Below, piece after piece: positions 1 through 5,628 of a stretch of DNA of 8,444 nucleotides. Source of the stretch: Mesobacterium_A hydrothermale. GTDB taxonomy: Bacteria; Pseudomonadota; Alphaproteobacteria; Rhodobacterales; Rhodobacteraceae. The stretch spans positions 1 to 8,444 of the forward strand of contig NZ_JAYLLH010000056.1 of the NCBI RefSeq assembly GCF_035818635.1, given 5' to 3'. Below the pieces are notes generated by a model. The model saw only the letters and a list, made by a program, of their open reading frames with translations, did not search any database and had not been told where the DNA came from. Both the position numbers and the translations under genes were made by a program. The stretch's first letter is position 1, and every line of letters starts with the position of its first letter.

Positions 1-230
1 CGGAACTCCTTTCCCGTTGCGGTGCAATTGTAAGCCGCCAGGCACACAGCAGAAGCTGTTCAATCCTGGTCGATGATACCGCAGACCTGAGATACCTAAG
101 GGCAGGGGAGCATTTCCTGGTTTTCCTGGATCGGGCTGAAGAAGTCATCATCATCGATATTCTGCATTCCCGTAGCGATCTGCCGCGCCACATCGCGGCG
201 CTAACAACACTCAGAAGCAATGAATCTTGA
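1..230 (+). CDS. RelE/ParE-family toxin, C-terminal part (5' end outside the window)
   Basis: The frame opens at base 3 with no start codon and runs 75 codons to a TGA at 228-230. It is too short to appear as a complete ORF. The C-terminal half reads LRYLRAGEHFLVFLDR, then EEVIIIDILHSRSDLPRHIA. This is the usual end of RelE/ParE toxins: a GEHF-type strand, a hydrophobic strand, then an (I/V)LH.R.D tail. Family members are small toxins that cleave ribosome-bound mRNA (RelE) or poison gyrase (ParE), and are normally encoded just after their antitoxin, which would lie to the left. The first 20 or so residues match the family poorly, so an upstream defect or an unusual N-terminus is possible. It ends 4 bases before the stop of the convergent recombinase gene. 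The family call is fairly secure; RelE versus ParE cannot be decided. Confidence 0.72.
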   Translation, partial: ELLSRCGAIVSRQAHSRSCSILVDDTADLRYLRAGEHFLVFLDRAEEVIIIDILHSRSDLPRHIAALTTLRSNES

Positions 231-234
231 TTTT

Positions 235-1353
235 TTATAGTCCCGCAGCCCTGGTCAGGTTCACGCGGAACCGATCCCGGCGACGCTGGTAGAGGCGGGT
301 CATCTCGGCCGAGGCGTGACCCAGGTGCTTCTGCACATAGCGTTCGTCGACCTCAGCGGAGCTGGCGAGGCCGGCGCGCAGCGAGTGACCGGAGAAAAGC
401 GCCAGGCACTCTGCCTCGGGCAGGTCGGATCGGATCCCGCTTTTTAGCACGGTGGCCTTGATCAACCGAGCAACATGCCTGTCCGAAAGTCGCGCCTCTA
501 ACGCACGCTTGCCATCCCGAGAGGTCCGCACAAAGAGCGGCCCGAAATCGATCTTGGCGAAGTGAAGCCATTGCTCGAGAGCATGTACGGGGCAGCTCTG
601 CTCCTTCGAGCCTCGGCCGATCTCGACTTCGCGCCACCCGGTCTTGGCATTGAGAGTGAGCAGGGCACCCTTCTCCAAGATCTCTATCCAGCCGCCGGAA
701 TCCGGCGTGTCGTCTTTGTGGACGTCAAAGCTGACGATTTCCGAGCGGCGCAGACCCCCAGCATATCCGACCAACAGAATTGCTCGGTCACGCAAGCCGC
801 GCAGATCGAAAGGGAGGGTGGCCACCATCGCGAGAATGTCTTCTGCCAGGATCGCTTCCTTCCGCACCGGTGGGCGCGCGTGCTTGCGCTTGATCCCCGC
901 CAGCACCGACGAGATGTGGCGGTTCTTGCGATCGAGAGTGAACCCCCGTTGCGCGTAGTTCCAGGCGAGCCCCGAGAGGCGCCGGTCGATGGTCGAGACG
1001 GAGAGAGCAGGGGTACCGGCTGTCGGCGCGACCAGGTCGGTCAGGTAAAGCCCGATCATCTCCGGCGATGGGGGTAGGGGATCGGTTCCCTTGAGCCTGC
1101 ACCATCGGGCAAAGTGCTTCCAGTCGGCGGCGTAGGCCTTGTTGGTGTTCTCAGCGGTCGAGGCCTTGGCATAGTCCCGGGCAGTGTCGATCAGCCGATC
1201 GAGGGTGCCGGAGCCGGCCACATGCGAGGGCAGCGCGATCGCATCGCGATTTGAACGATCTCTCTCGTCGACCCGAGCATCGTTTGCCGTGTCGGAGAAC
1301 GATGAGCGTGATTTCTCGGCTTCTGGGCGCTCATTTTCGTGTGAATTGATCAT
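235..1353 (-). CDS. Tyrosine recombinase / site-specific integrase
   Basis: This 372-residue protein would cut and rejoin DNA through a covalent phosphotyrosine. A charged, probably disordered N-terminus (1-50) precedes a core-binding helical domain (about 55-160). The catalytic domain (about 165-372) has the full active-site set: Arg202 in GGLRRSEIV, Lys237 in AKTGW, His323 and Arg326 in GHSLRAG, His346 in LGHAS, and the nucleophile Tyr355 in MTRLYQRR. Length and domain order are normal for the family and no defect is seen. The start is the ATG whose complement is at 1351-1353; no strong Shine-Dalgarno precedes it and no other good start is visible. It is transcribed divergently from the DUF1403-scpB operon, and the palindrome at 1374-1404 lies 21 bases upstream of its start. 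Such genes mobilise islands, resolve plasmid dimers or resolve transposon cointegrates. Which role applies here is not shown. Confidence 0.93.
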   Translation of the reverse strand: MINSHENERPEAEKSRSSFSDTANDARVDERDRSNRDAIALPSHVAGSGTLDRLIDTARDYAKASTAENTNKAYAADWKHFARWCRLKGTDPLPPSPEMIGLYLTDLVAPTAGTPALSVSTIDRRLSGLAWNYAQRGFTLDRKNRHISSVLAGIKRKHARPPVRKEAILAEDILAMVATLPFDLRGLRDRAILLVGYAGGLRRSEIVSFDVHKDDTPDSGGWIEILEKGALLTLNAKTGWREVEIGRGSKEQSCPVHALEQWLHFAKIDFGPLFVRTSRDGKRALEARLSDRHVARLIKATVLKSGIRSDLPEAECLALFSGHSLRAGLASSAEVDERYVQKHLGHASAEMTRLYQRRRDRFRVNLTRAAGL

Positions 1354-1373
1354 GTTTCTGAGCTTACACCATT

Positions 1374-1404
1374 TATGTCCGATAATGCAAACTTATTGGA
1401 CATA
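1374..1404. promoter_or_regulatory. 31-bp dif-like palindrome, possible recombinase core site or operator
   Basis: The left arm TATGTCCGATAA (1374-1385) and right arm TTATTGGACATA (1393-1404) are reverse complements at 11 of 12 positions, separated by 7 bases (TGCAAAC). The inner ends read ATAA...TTAT, as in Xer dif sites, and two 11-13 bp inverted arms around a 6-8 bp spacer is the standard core site of tyrosine recombinases (dif, loxP). It lies in the 126-base gap between the recombinase and DUF1403 genes and would overlap the promoter of the former. It could therefore be the site the enzyme recombines, an operator for its own repression, or the site of an unrelated dimeric repressor. Confidence 0.6.
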
Positions 1405-1479
1405 TCGAAGAATGGCAGGGTGGGGCGGTTATAGTGCTATTTGCTGGCAGAAAGCGCCGCGCTGATGTAGGCTTCAGGC

Positions 1480-2364
1480 ATGACTTTTGCCCGGCCAGAT
1501 CACATCAGAGACCTCGACATGTTACCCCGGACGCCGACCTGGGTCACCTCTGCACGCGCTGAAACCCTTGAGGATGTTGCGTTTTTGTCGGGCGCTGCGC
1601 TGAACCACCTGAATCTTGTGTTGGGCCGTGAGGCGGTGTCCCAACCCTTGTTGCGGGACAGGCTCGCGCTGCGCGCGGCTGCTGCTTGTGTCGCGTTCTC
1701 TGGGCGGCCGGAGCGGGAGGCGGAGCTGCGCGATGCCGTACACCTTTTGCGCCCCGGCGATCTGCCCGGACCTGCCGGTGAAACCTACCTGGCCTGGCGG
1801 CGCGCGGTGGAGCGGCCGGAGTCGATCAAGGCTCTGGGCCGAGCCTTGCCGGCCTTCGATCCGGGCCAGATTGCCGCGTGGCTTGATGCCGGGAAAGGGG
1901 CGCCGGTGAACCGGGCCGCGATGGCGCTGGAAGCCGTTCGGCGCGAGGTGCCACGTGCTGACGAAGCTGCGCTGATCCTCGCGGATGCGGCCCTCGCCCA
2001 AACCCTCGGGTGGAGTCATCTCGTGCCGCTGCTGGCCGCGGGTCTGAAACGCGCCGATCTGCGCAAGCAAGGCGGCGACTTGCGTCTGGCCTGTCATCGC
2101 GCACTCATCTCTTCGTTGATCGAGGCCGTTCGGCAGGCCGCGGACCTCGCGCGTCGGGCGACGCATCTGAAGGCGGTCGCACCCAAGCTGCGGGCCAAGG
2201 GGGCGAGCGACGCTGTCGAGATGTTCCTGACCTGGGACGCGGTGGCGCCGTCGGCCTTGCCTTTGCCGGATCGCGCCGCGCGGCGGCTTTGCGACCGGCT
2301 GGTCGACCTCGGCGCGGTGCGCGAGCTGACTGGGCGCGACACCTTCCGGCTTTACGGGGTGTAG
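1480..2364 (+). CDS. DUF1403 family protein
   Basis: A 294-residue, Ala/Leu/Arg-rich, apparently all-helical cytoplasmic protein with no signal peptide or membrane segment. I recognise it as DUF1403 from blocks such as FLSGAALNHLNLVLGRE (about 35-51), LRAAAACVAFSGRPEREAEL (about 64-83), DAVHLLRPGDLPGPAGETYL (about 85-104) and the C-terminal RELTGRDTFRLYGV. The length of about 300 residues is normal for the family. Its function is unknown; members are mostly from rhizobia and Rhodobacterales. Its stop is 2 bases before the scpB start, so the two genes are almost certainly co-transcribed and translationally coupled, suggesting a shared role. The last helical repeats could form a protein-binding surface, but this is inference. 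The start at 1480 has only a weak ribosome-binding site; Met14 (1519) is a possible alternative. Confidence 0.85.
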   Translation: MTFARPDHIRDLDMLPRTPTWVTSARAETLEDVAFLSGAALNHLNLVLGREAVSQPLLRDRLALRAAAACVAFSGRPEREAELRDAVHLLRPGDLPGPAGETYLAWRRAVERPESIKALGRALPAFDPGQIAAWLDAGKGAPVNRAAMALEAVRREVPRADEAALILADAALAQTLGWSHLVPLLAAGLKRADLRKQGGDLRLACHRALISSLIEAVRQAADLARRATHLKAVAPKLRAKGASDAVEMFLTWDAVAPSALPLPDRAARRLCDRLVDLGAVRELTGRDTFRLYGV

Positions 2365-2366
2365 CG

Positions 2367-2963
2367 ATGGCGAAGGATCGCTCTGACCCCGAACTGGATC
2401 GCGAGTTGCCTGATCTGCCGCCGGAGCTGCGCTGGCGGGAATGGATGCGCCGGATCGAGGCGGTGCTCTTCGCCTCTGCTTCGCCGGTGCCGCGCGAAGA
2501 TCTGGGACGGGTCGTGGGGCAGGGGGCCTCGGTTAACCTGCTGGTTGAAGACCTCGCCGCCGAGCTGGAGGGGCGGGCTTTTGAAGTTGTGCAGGTCGCT
2601 GGCGGCTGGATATTCCGGACGCGGGCCGCCTACGCGCCCGCAATCCGCGCTGCGGCATATGTCGGCGACCAACTGCTGGACTTGAGTGAATTCGACGTCG
2701 CGGTGCTGGCCGCCATCGCCTATCACCAGCCGATCACCCGCGACGGGCTGAAGGACATCTTCGGCAAGGAGATCAGTCGCGACCTGATCGGGCGACTGCA
2801 TGCGCGTGGACTCGTTGGGACCGGGCCAAGGTCGCCTCGGCGAGGGGCCCCCTATACCTTCGTCACCACCGAACAGTTCCTAGTCGCCTTCGGTTTGGAG
2901 AGCCTGCGCGATCTTCCCGATCGCGAGCAGCTGCTGGATGCGGGCATGAGTGCTGGTTCTTAG
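2367..2963 (+). CDS. scpB: Orphan ScpB-like protein (SMC-Scp complex subunit, winged helix)
   Basis: A 198-residue protein. Chromosomal ScpB forms a dimer of two winged-helix domains that binds the kleisin ScpA in the SMC condensin complex for chromosome segregation. Family features seen here: RIEAVLFASASPVPREDLGR (about residues 29-48) as the first winged-helix core, LDLSEFDVAVLAAIAYHQPI with ITRDGLKDIFG (about 104-133) for the second, and the C-terminal block RGAPYTFVTTEQFLVAFGLE SL.DLP. The frame is open further upstream, but that stretch overlaps DUF1403 and is spurious. The ATG at 2367, just after the DUF1403 stop, is the sensible start. No scpA or smc gene is present, so this is an orphan paralogue that may work with DUF1403 or join the host complex. 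Its TAG stop overlaps the TAA of the convergent gene by 3 bases. A decayed second copy of its 3' end lies at 5322-5534. Confidence 0.85.
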   Translation: MAKDRSDPELDRELPDLPPELRWREWMRRIEAVLFASASPVPREDLGRVVGQGASVNLLVEDLAAELEGRAFEVVQVAGGWIFRTRAAYAPAIRAAAYVGDQLLDLSEFDVAVLAAIAYHQPITRDGLKDIFGKEISRDLIGRLHARGLVGTGPRSPRRGAPYTFVTTEQFLVAFGLESLRDLPDREQLLDAGMSAGS

Positions 2964-3718
2964 GAGGCATCGACAGGCTTCAGCGACGCGTGGGTCAATG
3001 CCGCGGCCCGGAGTACCCTGACCAACAGCTGCTCAAGTTCCAGTTGGTTTTCGATTTGAACGGCGTGGTGGACAGAACCACGGACACGCGTCGCAAGAAT
3101 GAGGTCCGCCGCTTTTTCATTTTCTCCGCCGTTACCCCTGAGTGCGTCTATCTCTTCGAGCAAGTCTTCAAATGGCAGGCCGCGCTCCAGTAAGGTTTTC
3201 TGTTTCTTAAAGATCCGCCCGACTTCGGTTCCATCCCATAGGTCACGGAACATTTTTGAAGGCTGGGTGCCCTGTCCGCCCAGGGCACGAACCACTTGTT
3301 CAACCGCAACCGACATTCCCTGAAGGTCACTTTGCATGCCGGCAATCCGGGCGTGACCGTATTCGAAAGCGTGCTTTTCGAACGATTGCAGCCGATGGAA
3401 AATCGCATCCTGAAAGTTCTCTCGAAGAAACACTCCAAACTCTCTCACCTGATCTTCGGACAGGTCCGGGGCGCGCAGCGTGCGAACCAGGCGCTCGACC
3501 TGTTCCGCATCCCAATCGGGCCAAATGACTTCGAGCGTGCGATGCATGCCGGAGCCTTGAAATCCGATGGTTTCGTTGATCTCCTCGAAACTCATTTCGA
3601 AATGGACTTGGAGCAATCGAACTCCTTCTGCGAGAAAGATCTTATAGGCATCGGCGATAAGAGGGCGGCCTTCCCTGAACCGCCCCGGTTTTGCCGGAGG
3701 CTGATTACTCCGTTTCAA
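2960..3718 (-). CDS. Unrecognised protein, 5' end replaced by an IS3 terminus
   Basis: The open frame encodes 252 residues starting from a TTG. The first 14 residues (MKRSNQPPAKPGRF) are translated from the right end of the IS3 element (3677-3718). The native sequence begins near residue 15, so the original N-terminus has been lost. The remainder is charged and mostly helical (for example SFEEINETIGFQGSGMHRT, about 43-61), with no membrane segment, signal or recognisable catalytic motif. I do not recognise the family. The TTG overlaps the transposase stop (GCTTGAAAC), so any expression would depend on re-initiation or IS-driven transcription. Its stop overlaps the scpB stop in tail-to-tail orientation. 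It may be a pseudogene fragment or a still-expressed hybrid. Confidence 0.55.
   Translation of the reverse strand: MKRSNQPPAKPGRFREGRPLIADAYKIFLAEGVRLLQVHFEMSFEEINETIGFQGSGMHRTLEVIWPDWDAEQVERLVRTLRAPDLSEDQVREFGVFLRENFQDAIFHRLQSFEKHAFEYGHARIAGMQSDLQGMSVAVEQVVRALGGQGTQPSKMFRDLWDGTEVGRIFKKQKTLLERGLPFEDLLEEIDALRGNGGENEKAADLILATRVRGSVHHAVQIENQLELEQLLVRVLRAAALTHASLKPVDAS
3676..3700. repeat. IS3-family terminal inverted repeat (right end)
   Basis: The stretch starts TGAACCGCCCCGG and continues TTTTGCCGGAGG, 14 bases beyond the transposase stop. It begins with the TG dinucleotide usual for IS3-family ends and resembles terminal repeats of alphaproteobacterial IS3 elements. The matching left repeat is absent from the window. 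The outer boundary of the element is therefore placed at 3676. Confidence 0.7.
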
Positions 3719-4168
3719 GCAACTTTATCGAACTCGTTACGCTGTTCATAGAACTTCTCTTCGGCCTCTGCGGGCGGGATGTTTCCGATGGGTTGTAGCA
3801 AGCGACGGTTGTTGAACCAATCGACCCATTTCAGGGTTTTCCATTCGACGGCATCAGCGGTCTTCCAAGGACCCAGCCGGTGAATGACCTCCGCCTTGAA
3901 CAGCCCAATGATCGTCTCGGCCAAGGCGTTGTCATAGCTGTCACCAACTCTACCGACCGACGGTTCGATCCCGGCTTCGGCCAGGCGCTCAGTATAGCGG
4001 ATCGACACATACTGGCTGCCTCGGTCGCTGTGATGAATGATGTCACCAGTTGGCCGTCGTTCGTAAAGTGCCTGTTCCAAGGCATCGAGCACGAACTGGG
4101 TTTGCGGCGACCGTGACGCGCGCCAGCCAACGATGCGATTGGCGAAGGTGTCGATCACGAAGGCCACA
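3676..4168 (-). mobile_element. IS3-family element, right-hand remnant
   Basis: The remnant contains the C-terminal part of an IS3-family OrfB transposase and the right terminal inverted repeat, starting TGAACCGCCCCGG at 3676. The left end, orfA and the first half of orfB are missing. The left limit of what survives is a junction with an IS6 remnant at about 4168. Because only one end survives, no target-site duplication can be checked. Its insertion removed the 5' end of the neighbouring gene at 2960-3676. Confidence 0.82.
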
Positions 4169-4239
4169 TACCGGACATAGAAGAACACAGCGAGTAGAAT
4201 GACATCTTTCGGAAACTGAGCACCTTTGAACGACACCAT
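3715..4239 (-). pseudogene. Chimeric transposase: IS6 N-terminus fused to IS3 OrfB C-terminus
   Basis: From the ATG whose complement is at 4237-4239 the frame encodes 174 residues. Residues 1-24 (MVSFKGAQFPKDVILLAVFF YVRY) are the start of an IS6-family transposase. From VAFVIDTFANRIVGW onward it is IS3-family OrfB: HHSDRGSQY holds the second catalytic Asp, YDNALAETIIGLFKAEVI the catalytic Glu, and KWVDWFNNRR is the usual C-terminal block. The first catalytic Asp of IS3 enzymes (the W..D.T motif) and their DNA-binding part lie upstream of the junction and are missing, and nearly all of the IS6 enzyme is gone. The product should not transpose. The frame stays open upstream to about 4488, but that part runs antisense through the IS6 leader and the merR gene and is not real. 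The junction at about 4168 falls on codons for Tyr-Val, which both families could share. Confidence 0.85.
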
Positions 4240-4304
4240 CGACCTGACCCTATCGACTACTTCTGGCCCTCGATAACCCGATCGCGGAAAGTTTGCGACA
4301 GAAC
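4168..4304 (-). mobile_element. IS6-family element, left-hand remnant
   Basis: Read on the minus strand, the stretch begins with GTTCTGTCGCAAAC (complement of 4291-4304), close to the IS6 terminal repeat type GGCTCTGTTGCAAA. About 50 bases of leader follow, then the first 24 codons of an IS6-family transposase. The rest of the element, including all three catalytic residues and the other end, is missing. The retained end faces the merR promoter about 50 bases away. Confidence 0.75.
4291..4304. repeat. IS6-type terminal inverted repeat
   Basis: The complement reads GTTCTGTCGCAAAC. It matches the IS26/IS6100-type end GGCTCTGTTGCAAA with the first G missing and two internal changes. Its distance of about 50 bases from the transposase ATG is usual for IS6 elements. 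No second copy was found in the window. Confidence 0.65.
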
Positions 4305-4354
4305 GACCTGAAGGGGCGAAGGGCGTTAGTCTTTGCAGGAGGCTGATCTTTGTC

Positions 4355-4385
4355 TTGACCCTCACGCGGCGTGAGAGACTAACAA
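4355..4385 (+). promoter_or_regulatory. MerR-type promoter and operator of the tipA-like gene
   Basis: A -35 box TTGACC (4355-4360) is followed directly by the perfect palindrome CTCACGCGGCGTGAG (4361-4375, 7-bp arms around one G). A weak -10 TAACAA (4380-4385) comes after a 19-base spacer. A dyad inside an over-long 19-20 base spacer is the signature of promoters activated by MerR-family proteins, which untwist the DNA. It lies 31 bases before the start of the MerR gene, so autoregulation is the simplest reading. Confidence 0.72.
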
Positions 4386-4416
4386 GGCGTCCAGCGGGCA
4401 TTCGCAGGAGAGCAAA

Positions 4417-5187
4417 ATGACGAACTATACGGTCAGCGAGGTAGCAAAGATGGCGGGCATTTCCGTCCGAACGCTGCATCACTACCATGAGATCAGCCTT
4501 CTCCGTCCTGCGTATGTCGGCGAGAACAGCTACCGCTACTATGGTCGCGAGGAACTACTGCGCTTGCAACAAATATTGGTCCATCGCGAGTTGGGAATCC
4601 CGCTCGGCGAGATCGGGGCCATTTTGGATGTACCCGGTTTCGACCGCTTGACGGCACTCAAAAGCCAACGCGAGCGCATCGCCCAAGAAGTAGCCCGTTC
4701 CGCCGAAATGCTGAGGACGATCGACCGCACGATCGCCGAACTTGAAGGAGATCGCGCCATGAAAGACGCAGAATTGTATTCCGGAATTGTCGACCCGAAG
4801 AAGCAAGCGGAATATGAGGCATGGCTTGAAAAGAAATATGGCCCCGAGATCGGGAAGCACATCGAAACCAGCCGCCGGAAGATGGAGAACCTGAGTCCCG
4901 CAGAAAGAGATGCCATGATGTCCGAACTGAAGGACATCGAGCAGCAGTTTGCCAAGGCGCTACGGGATGGTGTGCCGCCCGAGGCCCAATCACTTGATCC
5001 GCTGATCGAACGGCATCGGGCTTGGGTGGCGTCAAGCTGGGGTCGGGATTGTCCGCCGACGGCCTATTCAGGGCTTGCCGACAACTATGAGCACCCCGAC
5101 TTCGTGGCTCGCTATGAAGCCATCGAAGAAGGTTTCTCCAGATACCTTTGCGCTGCAATGCGTAGCTGGGCCAAGCGTCAAAGCTGA
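4417..5187 (+). CDS. MerR-family transcriptional activator with TipAS ligand-binding domain
   Basis: A 256-residue regulator. Residues 1-70 are a MerR winged helix-turn-helix: YTVSEVAKMAGISVRTLHHY, then ISLLRPAYVGENSYRYY. Residues 75-112 form the dimerisation coiled coil (ERIAQEVARSAEMLRTIDRT). Residues 115-256 match the TipAS antibiotic-recognition domain, ending LIERHRAWVASSWGRDCPP, LADNYEHPDFVARYE and GFSRYLCAAMRSWA. In TipA-type proteins this domain binds thiopeptides and related molecules and turns on the promoter. AGGAG at 4406-4410 is well spaced from the ATG. The promoter at 4355-4385 carries a fitting operator, implying autoactivation. A second strong ribosome-binding site precedes Met115 (see the entry at 4745). 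No effector gene follows in the same direction; only the scpB remnant does. The ligand cannot be told from sequence. It is close to S. lividans TipAL in size (about 253 residues). Confidence 0.92.
   Translation: MTNYTVSEVAKMAGISVRTLHHYHEISLLRPAYVGENSYRYYGREELLRLQQILVHRELGIPLGEIGAILDVPGFDRLTALKSQRERIAQEVARSAEMLRTIDRTIAELEGDRAMKDAELYSGIVDPKKQAEYEAWLEKKYGPEIGKHIETSRRKMENLSPAERDAMMSELKDIEQQFAKALRDGVPPEAQSLDPLIERHRAWVASSWGRDCPPTAYSGLADNYEHPDFVARYEAIEEGFSRYLCAAMRSWAKRQS
4745..4761 (+). promoter_or_regulatory. Internal ribosome-binding site and start for a TipAS-like short form
   Basis: Inside the MerR/TipA-like gene, AAGGAG at 4745-4750 is followed by 8 bases and an in-frame ATG at 4759-4761 (Met115). 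Initiation here would give a 142-residue protein made of the ligand-binding domain alone. In Streptomyces lividans, tipA is known to yield both TipAL and the 144-residue TipAS through an internal start. The size and position agree closely. Glu-Gly-Asp codons account for the motif by chance in part, so use of this start is inferred. Confidence 0.55.
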
Positions 5188-5321
5188 CCAGAAGGGCAAG
5201 CCGTCAGGTTGAACATCAGCGTGGCGGCTATCGCCTGTGCAATGCAGCGACGCTTTAGGTGCAAAGCTAAGCTATTGAAATCAGGAAGATCAGATTGTCA
5301 TCTTTAAGTGCTAAGTGACAC
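5188..5321. other. Intergenic stretch between the regulator and the scpB remnant
   Basis: No gene or convincing terminator is seen in these 134 bases. There is a short GGCG/CGCC hairpin (5223-5235) without a T run and a tandem TAAGTG repeat (5305-5317) just before similarity to scpB begins. No second IS6 or IS3 end is present, so the breakpoint at about 5321 is not an obvious transposon end. Confidence 0.5.
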
Positions 5322-5534
5322 AAGGATATCTTCGGCAAGGAGATCAGCCGCGTTCTGATCGGGCGGCTGCATGCGCGCGGCCTTATCGAAATCGGGCCAC
5401 GATAGCCGCGCCGCGGTGTGCCCTATACCTTTGTGACGACCGAGCAGTTCCTTGTCGCGTTCGATCTGGAGACTCTCGCCGATCTGCTAGAGCGGGAGCA
5501 GTTGCAGGACGCAGGTCTGGACGGCGGGTCATAG
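5322..5534 (+). pseudogene. Decayed second copy of the scpB 3' end
   Basis: The 71 codons align without gaps to the last 71 codons of the intact scpB (2751-2963). They read KDIFGKEISRVLIGRLHARG, PRRGVPYTFVTTEQFLVAF and end REQLQDAGLDGGS plus TAG. By hand count, 55 of 70 residues are identical. One codon is a nonsense mutation: TAG at 5403-5405 where the intact gene has TCG (Ser) in GPRSPRRG. The 5' two thirds of the gene, including the first winged helix, is missing, and no start or promoter is seen. Its sequence divergence shows a paralogue from another module rather than a recent duplication. It lies between the regulator gene and the AbiE-type operon. Confidence 0.92.
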
Positions 5535-5628
5535 GAATAGTGGGGGCTGGCGATCTCGGTATCGGCCAAACGGTGAGGCATCTCGTGGACATTTCGTGAC
5601 GCTCCCGCTCGTGACTTGTTTTGAGAAC

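Noticed and set aside
562..1077. 171-codon plus-strand frame inside the recombinase gene
   Set aside because: It is antisense to a protein with a complete catalytic set and has no recognisable domain or ribosome-binding site.
2010..2366. Upstream extension of the scpB frame to an earlier ATG
   Set aside because: It overlaps the well-supported DUF1403 gene, and its translation is low-complexity Arg/Gly/Ala sequence. The ATG at 2367 gives a normal ScpB length.
4240..4488. N-terminal extension of the chimeric transposase to an ATG at 4488
   Set aside because: It would read antisense through the merR gene, its promoter and the IS6 terminal repeat. The IS6 start at 4239 explains the frame.
5614..5625. 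TTGAG/CTCAA hairpin near the end of the cyclase-like gene as a terminator
   Set aside because: The loop is only two bases, the stem is weak and no T run follows on the minus strand.
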